DNA of 9,161 bases, from NCBI GenBank assembly GCA_016932235.1, contig JAFGDF010000312.1:1-9161 (forward strand), written 5' to 3'. Positions 1-6,517 of the stretch are shown in pieces. The translations under genes and the position numbers were made by a program. The stretch is from Deltaproteobacteria bacterium. Lineage in GTDB: Bacteria > Desulfobacterota > DSM-4660 > Desulfatiglandales > HGW-15. The notes beneath the pieces are model-generated. The model saw only the letters and a list, made by a program, of their open reading frames with translations, had not been told where the DNA came from and searched no databases. Numbering within the stretch: the first letter of the stretch is position 1; each line of letters begins with the position of its first letter.

Positions 1-53
1 AAATAATAGTCAAAAAATAAAGCGAAAATATTTAATTATTTTACCGTTTTTTA

Positions 54-82
54 TTGACAATGAATATTTGATCCTTTATACA
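54..82 (+). promoter_or_regulatory. Candidate sigma-70 promoter of the ADH-AOR-TRAP operon
   Basis: A perfect -35 hexamer TTGACA (54-59) is followed after a 17-nt spacer by TATACA (77-82), which matches the -10 consensus at four of six positions including the first TATA. The surrounding DNA is AT-rich. Transcription would start near position 89 and leave a leader of about 225 nt before the first gene. This is consensus matching only; the start site is not proven. Confidence 0.5.
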
Positions 83-314
83 TCCAGGTAAAGGCGCAAT
101 TAATGGAGGTTAGAAAGGGTTTGCTGTGTTATCGACTGATTATAGATGCCTGCCGGATAGAGTTCGACAATCTGTAGGCGAGAGGAAAATATTTCCTTGA
201 CCAAATAAAATAAGAAAACATTTATAAATTATTACCTGTTAATTTTTGCCGGGAATATGATCAAAAATCTCAGAGCGATGGGGAAAATTAACCGGTGAAA
301 AGGAGGATGCAGTT
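83..314 (+). other. Long untranslated leader upstream of the alcohol dehydrogenase
   Basis: This non-coding stretch lies between the promoter and the first gene and is AT-rich in its second half. It contains a 24-codon ATG frame (103-177) with only a weak AAGG upstream, a dyad at 183-197, a second weak promoter-like pair (TTGACC 197-202 with TTTATA 221-226, 18-nt spacer) and a 10-bp AT palindrome (220-229). No known riboswitch or attenuator fold was recognised. It ends with a strong Shine-Dalgarno AGGAGG at 301-306. Confidence 0.4.
183..197. promoter_or_regulatory. Dyad AGGAAA-N3-TTTCCT, possible operator
   Basis: This is a perfect 6-bp inverted repeat around a 3-nt centre. Its right arm ends at the first T of the promoter-like TTGACC at 197-202, which is a typical place for a regulator to act on RNA polymerase. 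No regulator gene is present in the window, and in AT-rich DNA a dyad this short can arise by chance. Confidence 0.25.
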
Positions 315-1334
315 ATGAAAGCGGTTGTCTTTCTTGGAGGACATGAATTGGAGTTGCGGGATTTTCCAGACCCCACGCCGGGTGAGGGCGAGGTTGTGGT
401 GGAAATGAAGGCCTCCGGAATGTGCGGAAGTGATCTGATATCATACCGTGCACCGAAGGAAACAATAACCAACCCGGTGATTGGCGGGCATGAACCGTGC
501 GGTGTGGTCGCAGAGGTGGGGCCATGTGTTCCGGAATCTCTGGCGCGTCCGGGCATGAGGGTGATGGTTTACCATTTCACCGGTTGCGGAGTATGCAACC
601 ATTGCCGTTCAGGCTGGTGGAATCTGTGCAAAAATTTTGTGGCTTACGGCAGGATGGCTAACGGTGCCCATGCCAAATATATGAAGGTGCCGGCAGCCAC
701 GTTATTACCCCTGCCGGATGAACTGTCCTTTGAGGTCGGATCGGCCGTTTCATGCGGAACAGGAACGGCCTGGACCGCGCTGGTGCGCATGGGACTCTCG
801 GGCCGCCACACCATAGCGATTTTCGGGCAGGGTCCGGTGGGATTGAGCGGCACTCAGCTGGCCAAAGCCATGGGAGCCAGGGTGATTGCGCTGGACGTTA
901 GTAATGAAAGGCTGACACTGGCAAAAGAAATGGGAGCAGATATAACGATCAATACCAAAAAAACCGATCCGATAAAGGCCATACATGATCTAACCCATGG
1001 TGAAGGCGCGGACCTGGCGCTTGACTGCAGCGGCAATGCCGATGCCCGGGCGGCGGCGGTGCGAAGCACACGCACCTGGGGCACGATTGCACTGGTGGGA
1101 GAGGGCGGGAAGCTTACGCTGGATGTGAGTCCTGACCTGATACGCAGGCAACTGACCCTGGTGGCCTCGTGGTGTTTCAGCACGGCGGGTCAGGCGGAGT
1201 GCGCCCGTTTTGTTGCAGACCGGAAGATCCCCGTGGAAAAGATTTTTACACATCACTACAAGCTGGAGGAGGCAGAAGAGGCCTACAGGCTTTTTGACAA
1301 GCAGATTACCGGAAAGGGTGTTTTCCTGTTCTGA
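315..1334 (+). CDS. Zinc-dependent medium-chain alcohol dehydrogenase
   Basis: This 339-residue protein is a cytoplasmic MDR-family dehydrogenase, expected to oxidise an alcohol to an aldehyde or ketone with NAD+ (or the reverse). Length is normal for the family. Probable catalytic-zinc ligands are Cys37 (MCGSD), His59-Glu60 (GGHE) and Cys147 (SCGTG). A structural zinc site is visible as Cys91, Cys94, Cys97 and Cys105. The Rossmann motif GQGPVG is at 171-176, and Asp194 at the end of the second strand (IALD) favours NAD+ over NADP+. The start is an ATG 8 nt after AGGAGG. It leads an operon with an aldehyde oxidoreductase starting 12 nt downstream, so the likely physiological pair is alcohol to aldehyde to acid. 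Substrate is unknown; a polyol or other secondary-alcohol dehydrogenase role is equally compatible. Confidence 0.9.
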   Translation: MKAVVFLGGHELELRDFPDPTPGEGEVVVEMKASGMCGSDLISYRAPKETITNPVIGGHEPCGVVAEVGPCVPESLARPGMRVMVYHFTGCGVCNHCRSGWWNLCKNFVAYGRMANGAHAKYMKVPAATLLPLPDELSFEVGSAVSCGTGTAWTALVRMGLSGRHTIAIFGQGPVGLSGTQLAKAMGARVIALDVSNERLTLAKEMGADITINTKKTDPIKAIHDLTHGEGADLALDCSGNADARAAAVRSTRTWGTIALVGEGGKLTLDVSPDLIRRQLTLVASWCFSTAGQAECARFVADRKIPVEKIFTHHYKLEEAEEAYRLFDKQITGKGVFLF

Positions 1335-1346
1335 TAGGAGGCTGAG

Positions 1347-3188
1347 ATGAAATTTAAAGGCTATATGGGGAAGATCCTGCGAATCGATCTATCGAATCAC
1401 AATGCACATGTCGAGGATCTTGCCGATGAAGATGTCTCAAAGTTTATAGGAGGGAGCGGCGTAGGGACAAAATTTTTGTATGACATGACGGACGAAAACA
1501 CAGATCCGCTGGGGCCTGAGAACCCTCTGATCTTTTTGACCGGACCCTTTTCGGGAACTTCCGTTCTTCTTTCAGGCAGACATCATGTGCTGGCACGATC
1601 TCCTTTGACGGGCATATTCGGGGAATCAAATGTCGGAGGATCCTGGGGCACGAACCTTAAAAAGGCCGGATTCGACGGGATAATAATCACCGGAAAATCG
1701 GAAAGACCCGTCTACCTGTGGGTCCACAACGGCAAATGGGAAATCCGGGACGCCTCACCTTACTGGGGTATGGATACCTACGATGTCGATTCAGGACTGC
1801 GCGATGCAACTCACAAAAAAGCGGAGATACAGGTCATCGGTCAGGGCGGAGAAAACCTGGTCCCTATGGCGTCCATAATGACGGGTGGCCGGGATTCACG
1901 GGCAGCGGGCAGGTGCGGATTGGGAGCGGTTATGGGTTCCAAGAAACTTAAGGCTATTGTCGTTTATGGGACCGGCAAAATCCCGCTTCATGATGAAGAT
2001 GCCGTCTCTCGCATTCCTAAAGAGTACGGCGCCCTGATAAAAAAGAATTCTGAAATGCTCAGCAAATATGGTACTCCGGGTGGAATATCCATGTTTGAGA
2101 CAATGGGGAACCTTCCGATTCAAAACTGGAAATATCCCGGTCGATGGGAGAAGTCTGCCGCAAAGATTAACGGCATGACCATGGCTGAGACGATACTGAC
2201 CGGAAGGCACTTTTGTGACTCCTGCGTCGTTGGGTGCGGCAGAAAGGTCAAGATAGAAAAAGGGCCTTATGCCGGGCTTGAAGGCACCGGTCCAGAATAT
2301 GAAAGCATTGCGATGCTCGGGAGTAACTGCCTGATCGATGATCTCGAAGCGATATGCTTCGCTAATGAACTCTGCAATCGTCTCGGCGTCGACACAATAT
2401 CGACAGGGCAGGCCATCGCCTTTGCCATGGAGGCATACGAAAAAGGTTTTATCGACCGGGGGGATACCGGAGGTGTTGATCTCCAGTGGGGAAATACAGA
2501 GGCGTTAATCGAAATGATCAGGATGATCGCTGAGAAGAAGGGGATTGGGGAGATCCTCGGGAAGGGGGTTAGAAAGGCGTCAGAAGAGATAGGGCAGAAT
2601 TCTGTCGAATTTGCCATGCACATCAAAGGGCTGGAGGTCGCCGCACATGATGCCAGACAGTTTAACGCCGGAGGATTGGCGTTCGCCACATCATCCCGCG
2701 GCGCATGCCACCTGTCAGGTCTCAGTCATGCATTCGAAAGGGGCCTGAAGTCTCCCGAGATAGGCCTTTCAGAACCAATCGATCGATTCGCGGCTGAAGG
2801 AAAGGGTGTTTTGGCGGCAAAAACCCAGCATGTTATGGGAATGCTGGACTCGTTGATCCTATGCAAACAGGGACTTCATGCGGGGATTACTCTTACCAAT
2901 CTCGTGAAATGGTATCATGATGTGACAGGCGTGGAGATGGGGATTGATGATTTTATGAAGACAGGAGAGAGGATCTTTAACCTGAAGAGGATGTTTAACG
3001 TGAGACTCGGGATCAGCAGAAAGGATGACACCCTGCCCCTGCGGTTTCAGACCTTGAAGCACAAGGGCGAGGGCATTACGCCCAACCTTCCACCGTTGGG
3101 CAGGATGCTCAGCGATTACTATGAATATAGAGGCTGGTCAGAGGATGGAATACCCCTCCCGGAAAAACTGAGGGAGCTGGGCTTGTGA
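1347..3188 (+). CDS. Tungsten aldehyde:ferredoxin oxidoreductase (AOR family)
   Basis: This 613-residue cytoplasmic enzyme belongs to the tungstopterin AOR family, which oxidises aldehydes to carboxylates with ferredoxin as electron acceptor and can run in reverse under strong reduction. Length is typical of the single-subunit form. The N-terminal cofactor domain (about 1-210) shows GGSGVG (35-40), SGRHH (76-80), ESNVGG (93-98) and the pterin-binding stretch AGRCGLGAVMGSKKLKAI (187-204). The [4Fe-4S] cluster ligands are Cys290, Cys293, Cys297 (C-x2-C-x3-C) and Cys506 (DSLILC). Glu318 (GPEYES) and His455 (GACHLSG) probably correspond to the active-site Glu and His of characterised AORs. ATG follows AGGAGG by 5 nt. 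No ferredoxin or flavin partner gene is adjacent. It sits between an alcohol dehydrogenase and a TRAP transporter, suggesting the aldehyde is made by the upstream gene product. Substrate specificity cannot be read. Confidence 0.93.
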   Translation: MKFKGYMGKILRIDLSNHNAHVEDLADEDVSKFIGGSGVGTKFLYDMTDENTDPLGPENPLIFLTGPFSGTSVLLSGRHHVLARSPLTGIFGESNVGGSWGTNLKKAGFDGIIITGKSERPVYLWVHNGKWEIRDASPYWGMDTYDVDSGLRDATHKKAEIQVIGQGGENLVPMASIMTGGRDSRAAGRCGLGAVMGSKKLKAIVVYGTGKIPLHDEDAVSRIPKEYGALIKKNSEMLSKYGTPGGISMFETMGNLPIQNWKYPGRWEKSAAKINGMTMAETILTGRHFCDSCVVGCGRKVKIEKGPYAGLEGTGPEYESIAMLGSNCLIDDLEAICFANELCNRLGVDTISTGQAIAFAMEAYEKGFIDRGDTGGVDLQWGNTEALIEMIRMIAEKKGIGEILGKGVRKASEEIGQNSVEFAMHIKGLEVAAHDARQFNAGGLAFATSSRGACHLSGLSHAFERGLKSPEIGLSEPIDRFAAEGKGVLAAKTQHVMGMLDSLILCKQGLHAGITLTNLVKWYHDVTGVEMGIDDFMKTGERIFNLKRMFNVRLGISRKDDTLPLRFQTLKHKGEGITPNLPPLGRMLSDYYEYRGWSEDGIPLPEKLRELGL

Positions 3189-3216
3189 AAAACATAATAA
3201 ATAGAGGAGGTTTAGT

Positions 3217-4311
3217 ATGAAAAAGAGGATTTTTTCGCGATGTGGAATAAGTATCTTTTTTGTGGCGCTTTTTGCGCTGATTTTGACCCCGTTAGGGAGC
3301 GCTGCCGAAACCAAGACGATTGAGCTGAAGTATGCCTATCCGCACCCAAATGTTTCACTGGTGGGCAGGTCGTGCGAATATTTTGCGGATCTTCTGGAAC
3401 AGCGAAGCAACGGCAAACTGAAGATTGCCAGATTCCCTGCCGGCATGCTGGTGCAGGCCGAAAGGGTCCGTGAGGCGGTGGAGACAGGCATAATCGATAT
3501 TGGACACATGTCTCCCCATTATGTGGCAACCCGTTTTCCGTCAAACGATGCCTGTATGCTCCCCATGAAGATAAAAAGCGCCTGGGCAAGCTCACACGCG
3601 GTCAATGACTGGTTCCATCACTTCAAGCCCAAGGAATTCGATGGTGTGCAGACATTCTTCGCCACCAACTGTCCGCCCTTTGCGCTACAGTTCCGGGACA
3701 AGCCGATCTACAAACCCGGGGATCTCAAGGGCGTGAAACTGAGGGCCGCCGGGTCACAGGCCAGCGCTTTTGCAAAGGCCCTGGGGGCGGTACCGGTGCA
3801 TCTGCCCATGCCGGAGACTTTCGAGGCCCTTTCAAGGAAGACGGTTGACGGACTGCTCGCTCCGGCCGAGACCCTCAAGGGGTGGAAACACGCAGAAATT
3901 GCGAAGTATGTCACACTCCTTCCCATCAGCTATGCAGCTCCAAACCACACGTTCATGAATCAGGATAAATGGAATTCCCTGCCGCCGGACCTCAAGGATG
4001 TTTTTAATGATGTAGTACCTGATGCGCTTGAGGCAACGGCATGCGCCTGGGAATATGGCGATGTGTTGGGCATAGAATACTTCAACAGCCTGGGCGGAGA
4101 GAGAAAGTTCATCGAGATCCCTCCGAATGAATCATCCGCATGGGAGGAACTCGTAGTACCGATCAGAAAGGACTTTATTGAGGCGCATAAGGACCTTCCT
4201 GTGGCCGAATATCTCAAATATCTCGAAGAACGCAACGAATACTGGAACGAGCGGAGGCCGGACAACGCGGCCTTGAAAACGTTTGTGGAAAAGGAATTGA
4301 TGAAACAGTAA
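3217..4311 (+). CDS. dctP: TRAP transporter periplasmic solute-binding protein (DctP family)
   Basis: This 364-residue protein would capture an organic acid in the periplasm and hand it to the DctQM membrane complex. Residues 1-30 form a Sec signal peptide: basic MKKR start, hydrophobic core about 11-25 and likely cleavage after Ala-Ala (GSAA, 27-30). No lipobox is present. The mature part has the DctP fold signatures: a first-domain strand starting about 35, LKGVKLRAAG (170-179) with Arg176 at the position that normally salt-bridges the substrate carboxylate, and ALGAVPV (188-194). A carboxylate ligand is therefore likely, but the exact ligand is not predictable. It starts 28 nt after the AOR stop with AGGAGG at 3205-3210. 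It is the first TRAP gene, followed by a strong hairpin that may raise its expression above the membrane genes. The symbol denotes the family, not C4-dicarboxylate specificity. Confidence 0.93.
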   Translation: MKKRIFSRCGISIFFVALFALILTPLGSAAETKTIELKYAYPHPNVSLVGRSCEYFADLLEQRSNGKLKIARFPAGMLVQAERVREAVETGIIDIGHMSPHYVATRFPSNDACMLPMKIKSAWASSHAVNDWFHHFKPKEFDGVQTFFATNCPPFALQFRDKPIYKPGDLKGVKLRAAGSQASAFAKALGAVPVHLPMPETFEALSRKTVDGLLAPAETLKGWKHAEIAKYVTLLPISYAAPNHTFMNQDKWNSLPPDLKDVFNDVVPDALEATACAWEYGDVLGIEYFNSLGGERKFIEIPPNESSAWEELVVPIRKDFIEAHKDLPVAEYLKYLEERNEYWNERRPDNAALKTFVEKELMKQ

Positions 4312-4317
4312 GACTAC

Positions 4318-4346
4318 CAGTCTGTCGGCCTTTGGCCGACAGACTG
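4318..4346 (+). terminator. Perfect 13-bp intercistronic hairpin between dctP and dctQ
   Basis: CAGTCTGTCGGCC (4318-4330) pairs perfectly with GGCCGACAGACTG (4334-4346) around a TTT loop, a very stable GC-rich stem. It lies 6 nt after the dctP stop and 5 nt before the dctQ Shine-Dalgarno (AGGAG, 4352-4356). There is no T-tract after the stem and the operon continues, so it is more likely an mRNA-stabilising or partially attenuating element than a full intrinsic terminator. Similar elements are known after genes for abundant periplasmic binding proteins, where they give high binding-protein to permease ratios. The structure is seen directly; the role is inferred. Confidence 0.8.
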
Positions 4347-4362
4347 ACAGCAGGAGTAAATC

Positions 4363-4875
4363 ATGGAGAAGCTGCTTTATCGTATTGAGAATGTGTTGAC
4401 CAGCCTGAGTGTTGCGTCTGTATTTATAATGGTCTTTATGACGACATTCGATACAATAGGAAGATATATCTTCAGTATGCCTATCCCCGGGGGAAATGAG
4501 ATCACGGCAAAATATCTTATGGTGATCGCCGTGTTCTTTGGATTGTGCTACGGCTATCACCGGGGCTCCAACATCCGGGTGACATTTCTGGTGCGTTTTT
4601 TACCCCGGCGAATAAAGCTTGTTTTAGATCACCTGATCCAGATACTTTCCAGTCTGCTCGGGATACTGCTGGTCATAAGCAGTTTCAAGGTTGCGTTTCG
4701 CAATTTTCATATAGGGCTGCTGGATATTCCTTCCATCCCGGTGGGGCCTGCCTACCTGGTTGTTTCCATGGGCCTGATCCTGTTATCTTTATGGCTGCTG
4801 TATGACATAAACCAGGTGAGAAAGGGTAAATCAGGCCTGTTTGTCGAAGAAGACGAAGCCAACTCCATCACTTGA
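4363..4875 (+). CDS. dctQ: TRAP transporter small membrane subunit (DctQ family)
   Basis: This 170-residue inner-membrane protein is the small subunit of the TRAP transporter and partners DctM. Four hydrophobic segments are visible at about 11-32, 47-64, 88-108 and 127-148, the standard DctQ topology. Family features include DTIGRYIF (30-37) after the first helix and the acidic NEITAKY segment (45-51) before the second. The C-terminus is short, charged and probably cytoplasmic. ATG follows AGGAG with a 6-nt spacer. The gene lies just after the 13-bp hairpin, and its stop is 14-20 nt before the dctM start, so the two membrane proteins are tightly coupled in translation. As usual for this family, sequence conservation is low and the call rests on length, topology and position. 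Confidence 0.9.
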   Translation: MEKLLYRIENVLTSLSVASVFIMVFMTTFDTIGRYIFSMPIPGGNEITAKYLMVIAVFFGLCYGYHRGSNIRVTFLVRFLPRRIKLVLDHLIQILSSLLGILLVISSFKVAFRNFHIGLLDIPSIPVGPAYLVVSMGLILLSLWLLYDINQVRKGKSGLFVEEDEANSIT

Positions 4876-4881
4876 TTTTAA

Positions 4882-4898
4882 AAGGGGAAATGAACGTG
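4882..4898 (+). promoter_or_regulatory. dctM ribosome-binding site and ambiguous start
   Basis: The Shine-Dalgarno-like AAGGGG spans 4882-4887. The ATG at 4890 is only 2 nt away, whereas an in-frame GTG at 4896 has the better 8-nt spacing. A further upstream in-frame TTG at 4872 overlaps the dctQ stop and has no ribosome site. The product differs by only two residues between ATG and GTG, so function is unaffected. Confidence 0.5.
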
Positions 4899-6200
4899 AA
4901 TGTGACAGATTTTCTACTTTTGGTTCCTATTATCGCGATGGTAGTTCTTCTTCTGATAGGGTTTCCAATAGCTTTTTCACTCGCCATATCAGGTATTTTA
5001 GGCATCCTGATAGTAACCGGTGATTTGAATACGTTGATGAACCTTTTAGGGATGGTAACTTTCGATACGGTTGCCAATTACACACTCACAACAGTTCCCA
5101 TGTTCATTCTCCTGGCCTTCTGGGCATCATCGGGAGGCCTTGCAGAAGACCTCTTTAAGGCTGCGTCAAACTGGTTTGGACACCTGCGGGGAGGGCTTGC
5201 GATAGGGACCTTCGTGGCTGTCGGAATTTTCGGGGCCATGTCAGGAGTGACCATGGCGGCCGCAAGCGTGATGACGCAGGTAGCCCTCCCCAGAATGCGT
5301 GAAGCCGGCTATTCGGATACTATGTCGGCAGGTGTTGTGGGTGTTGGCGCAACGACGGACTGCCTTATCCCTCCCAGCGTGGGCCTCGTTATTTACGGGA
5401 TTATGACTGAAACGTCGATAGGTAAATTACTTCTCGCCGGAATAGTTCCGGGCATCCTCGTCTTAGTATTGTTATCCGGTCTGATTCTGATCTGGGCGAC
5501 CATCAGGCCACAGGATGCGCCGACGTTACCGGGTGTATCCTGGCCGGAACGATGGAGGAGTCTTCTGCACATCTGGCCGAGCCTTTTTCTGATCCTTATG
5601 ATACTGGGGCTTCTTTACGCCGGTATCTGTACCCCTACCGAAGTGGGAGGCATCGGCGCCTTTTTCGCCTGCTTATTCGGGATATTGTTCGGGAACTTAA
5701 AGTGGAAGGCGATTATTGAAGCGGTCAGGTTGACTATTCAAACGACCGCGATGATATTCATGATACTAATCGGCGCCTTCATTTTCGGATACTTCATGAC
5801 ACTGAGCGGAATACCGCAAAAGGTTATGGCATTCGCGAGCGAGCTGGAAGTTAACCGCTGGTTTATCATGATCGGAATCGTTGTGTGCTACTTCGTCATA
5901 AGCATGTTCATGGATGAACTGCCGCTTATGCTCATCACACTTCAGTTGACATTCCCCCTTGTTATGGCGCTTGGTTTTGACCCCATCTGGTTCGGCATCA
6001 TGAACATGATGATGACCATGATGGGGCTTGTTTTTCCTCCCGTAGGATTGATCGCTTTTGTTGTAAGTGCGGTATCGAAGATAGAACTCCACAGGGTCTT
6101 TGTGGGAACGAGCATCTTAATGAGCGGCATTATTATTACGACCATCCTGATATGCATATTTCCGGAAATCGTTACATGGCTGCCGTCGACCATGAGATAA
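4890..6200 (+). CDS. dctM: TRAP transporter large membrane subunit (DctM family)
   Basis: From the ATG this is a 436-residue, highly hydrophobic inner-membrane protein, the transport-catalysing subunit of the TRAP system, which uses a sodium or proton gradient. Length matches the family (about 425-440) and a dozen or so hydrophobic segments run through the chain. Recognisable family stretches are IGFPIAFSLAISG near the N-terminus, GAMSGVTMAAASVM about one quarter along, TTDCLIPPSVGLVIYG, and the CTPTEVGGIGAF segment in the second half, which marks the internal pseudo-repeat. It closes the dctPQM set and probably the plus-strand operon. Its stop is 19 nt from the stop of the converging biotin-protein gene. 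The start could equally be GTG 4896. Ligand specificity lies with DctP and cannot be inferred here. Confidence 0.93.
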   Translation: MNVNVTDFLLLVPIIAMVVLLLIGFPIAFSLAISGILGILIVTGDLNTLMNLLGMVTFDTVANYTLTTVPMFILLAFWASSGGLAEDLFKAASNWFGHLRGGLAIGTFVAVGIFGAMSGVTMAAASVMTQVALPRMREAGYSDTMSAGVVGVGATTDCLIPPSVGLVIYGIMTETSIGKLLLAGIVPGILVLVLLSGLILIWATIRPQDAPTLPGVSWPERWRSLLHIWPSLFLILMILGLLYAGICTPTEVGGIGAFFACLFGILFGNLKWKAIIEAVRLTIQTTAMIFMILIGAFIFGYFMTLSGIPQKVMAFASELEVNRWFIMIGIVVCYFVISMFMDELPLMLITLQLTFPLVMALGFDPIWFGIMNMMMTMMGLVFPPVGLIAFVVSAVSKIELHRVFVGTSILMSGIIITTILICIFPEIVTWLPSTMR

Positions 6201-6219
6201 CTATTTCAATTCACAATAT

Positions 6220-6432
6220 TTACTCCAGAACGGCCAGGACATCGTTTGTTTCCACATTATTTCCTTTTATGCAATTGATCTCTTTTACCGTGCCCGGAGA
6301 TTCGGCTACAATGGGCAGTTCCATCTTCATTGCTTCAAGTGTCAGTATTTCATCAAACTCGTTTACGAAGTCGCCAATTTGTATCTTGATATCTATCACC
6401 TTTCCTCCCATCGGTGAAATAATCTCTTTCAT
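6220..6432 (-). CDS. Stand-alone biotin carrier (biotin/lipoyl attachment) protein
   Basis: This 70-residue protein consists of just one biotinyl domain. The attachment motif EAMKMELP (33-40) puts biotin on Lys36; the flanking methionines fit biotin rather than lipoyl domains, which usually have a DKA-type motif. The beta-hairpin halves PMGGKV (7-12) and ESPGTV (44-49) give the expected quasi-two-fold fold. It lacks the Ala/Pro-rich N-terminal linker of AccB, so it resembles short carriers such as the BLAP type of Bacillus. Its job would be to shuttle CO2 between a biotin carboxylase and a carboxyltransferase, or to serve a decarboxylase; none of these is in the window. The start is well supported: ATG with AAGGAGG (6441-6447) 8 nt upstream. 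It lies 85 nt after the second CoA-transferase and may also have its own promoter. Confidence 0.92.
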   Translation of the reverse strand: MKEIISPMGGKVIDIKIQIGDFVNEFDEILTLEAMKMELPIVAESPGTVKEINCIKGNNVETNDVLAVLE

Positions 6433-6452
6433 CTGAACTTCCTCCTTGTATT

Positions 6453-6480
6453 AATATATAAAATAAGACAGGGCTGTAAA
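6453..6480 (-). promoter_or_regulatory. Candidate internal promoter for the biotin carrier gene
   Basis: Read on the minus strand, TTTACA (6475-6480) and TATATT (6453-6458) each match the sigma-70 consensus at five of six positions and are separated by 16 nt. Transcription would start close to the Shine-Dalgarno, leaving a leader of only about 15-18 nt. A 5-bp hairpin (6481-6493, TCCAC-N3-GTGGA) lies just upstream; it is too weak to call a terminator. The region is AT-rich, so chance similarity is possible. Confidence 0.35.
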
Positions 6481-6517
6481 TCCACGGAGTGGAATACATA
6501 GTCGATAAATATAATCT

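Noticed and set aside
103..177. 24-codon ATG frame in the leader of the first operon
   Set aside because: It has only a weak AAGG upstream and lacks the runs of one amino acid expected of an attenuator peptide, so it is not called as a gene.
2267..2689. Minus-strand open frame of 140 codons inside the AOR gene
   Set aside because: It lies antisense to conserved AOR sequence including the cluster region, and its low-complexity Ser/Pro/Ile-rich product looks like a shadow.
1347..3188. AOR-family gene as the BamB-type subunit of class II benzoyl-CoA reductase
   Set aside because: Length fits the single-subunit AORs, and no Bam-type iron-sulfur or electron-bifurcating partner genes flank it; the ADH and TRAP neighbours favour aldehyde oxidation.
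4318..4346. The dctP-dctQ hairpin as a full intrinsic terminator
   Set aside because: There is no T-tract after the stem, and dctQ and dctM follow directly with good ribosome sites and are needed for a working transporter.
4132..4560. Minus-strand open frame of 142 codons crossing the dctP-dctQ junction
   Set aside because: It runs antisense through two real genes and the hairpin; the product is rich in His and Arg with no domain signature.
6220..6432. Small carrier as a lipoyl (E2 or GcvH-like) domain
   Set aside because: The EAMKM motif with methionines on both sides of the lysine is characteristic of biotinyl domains, and length and hairpin motifs match short biotin carriers.
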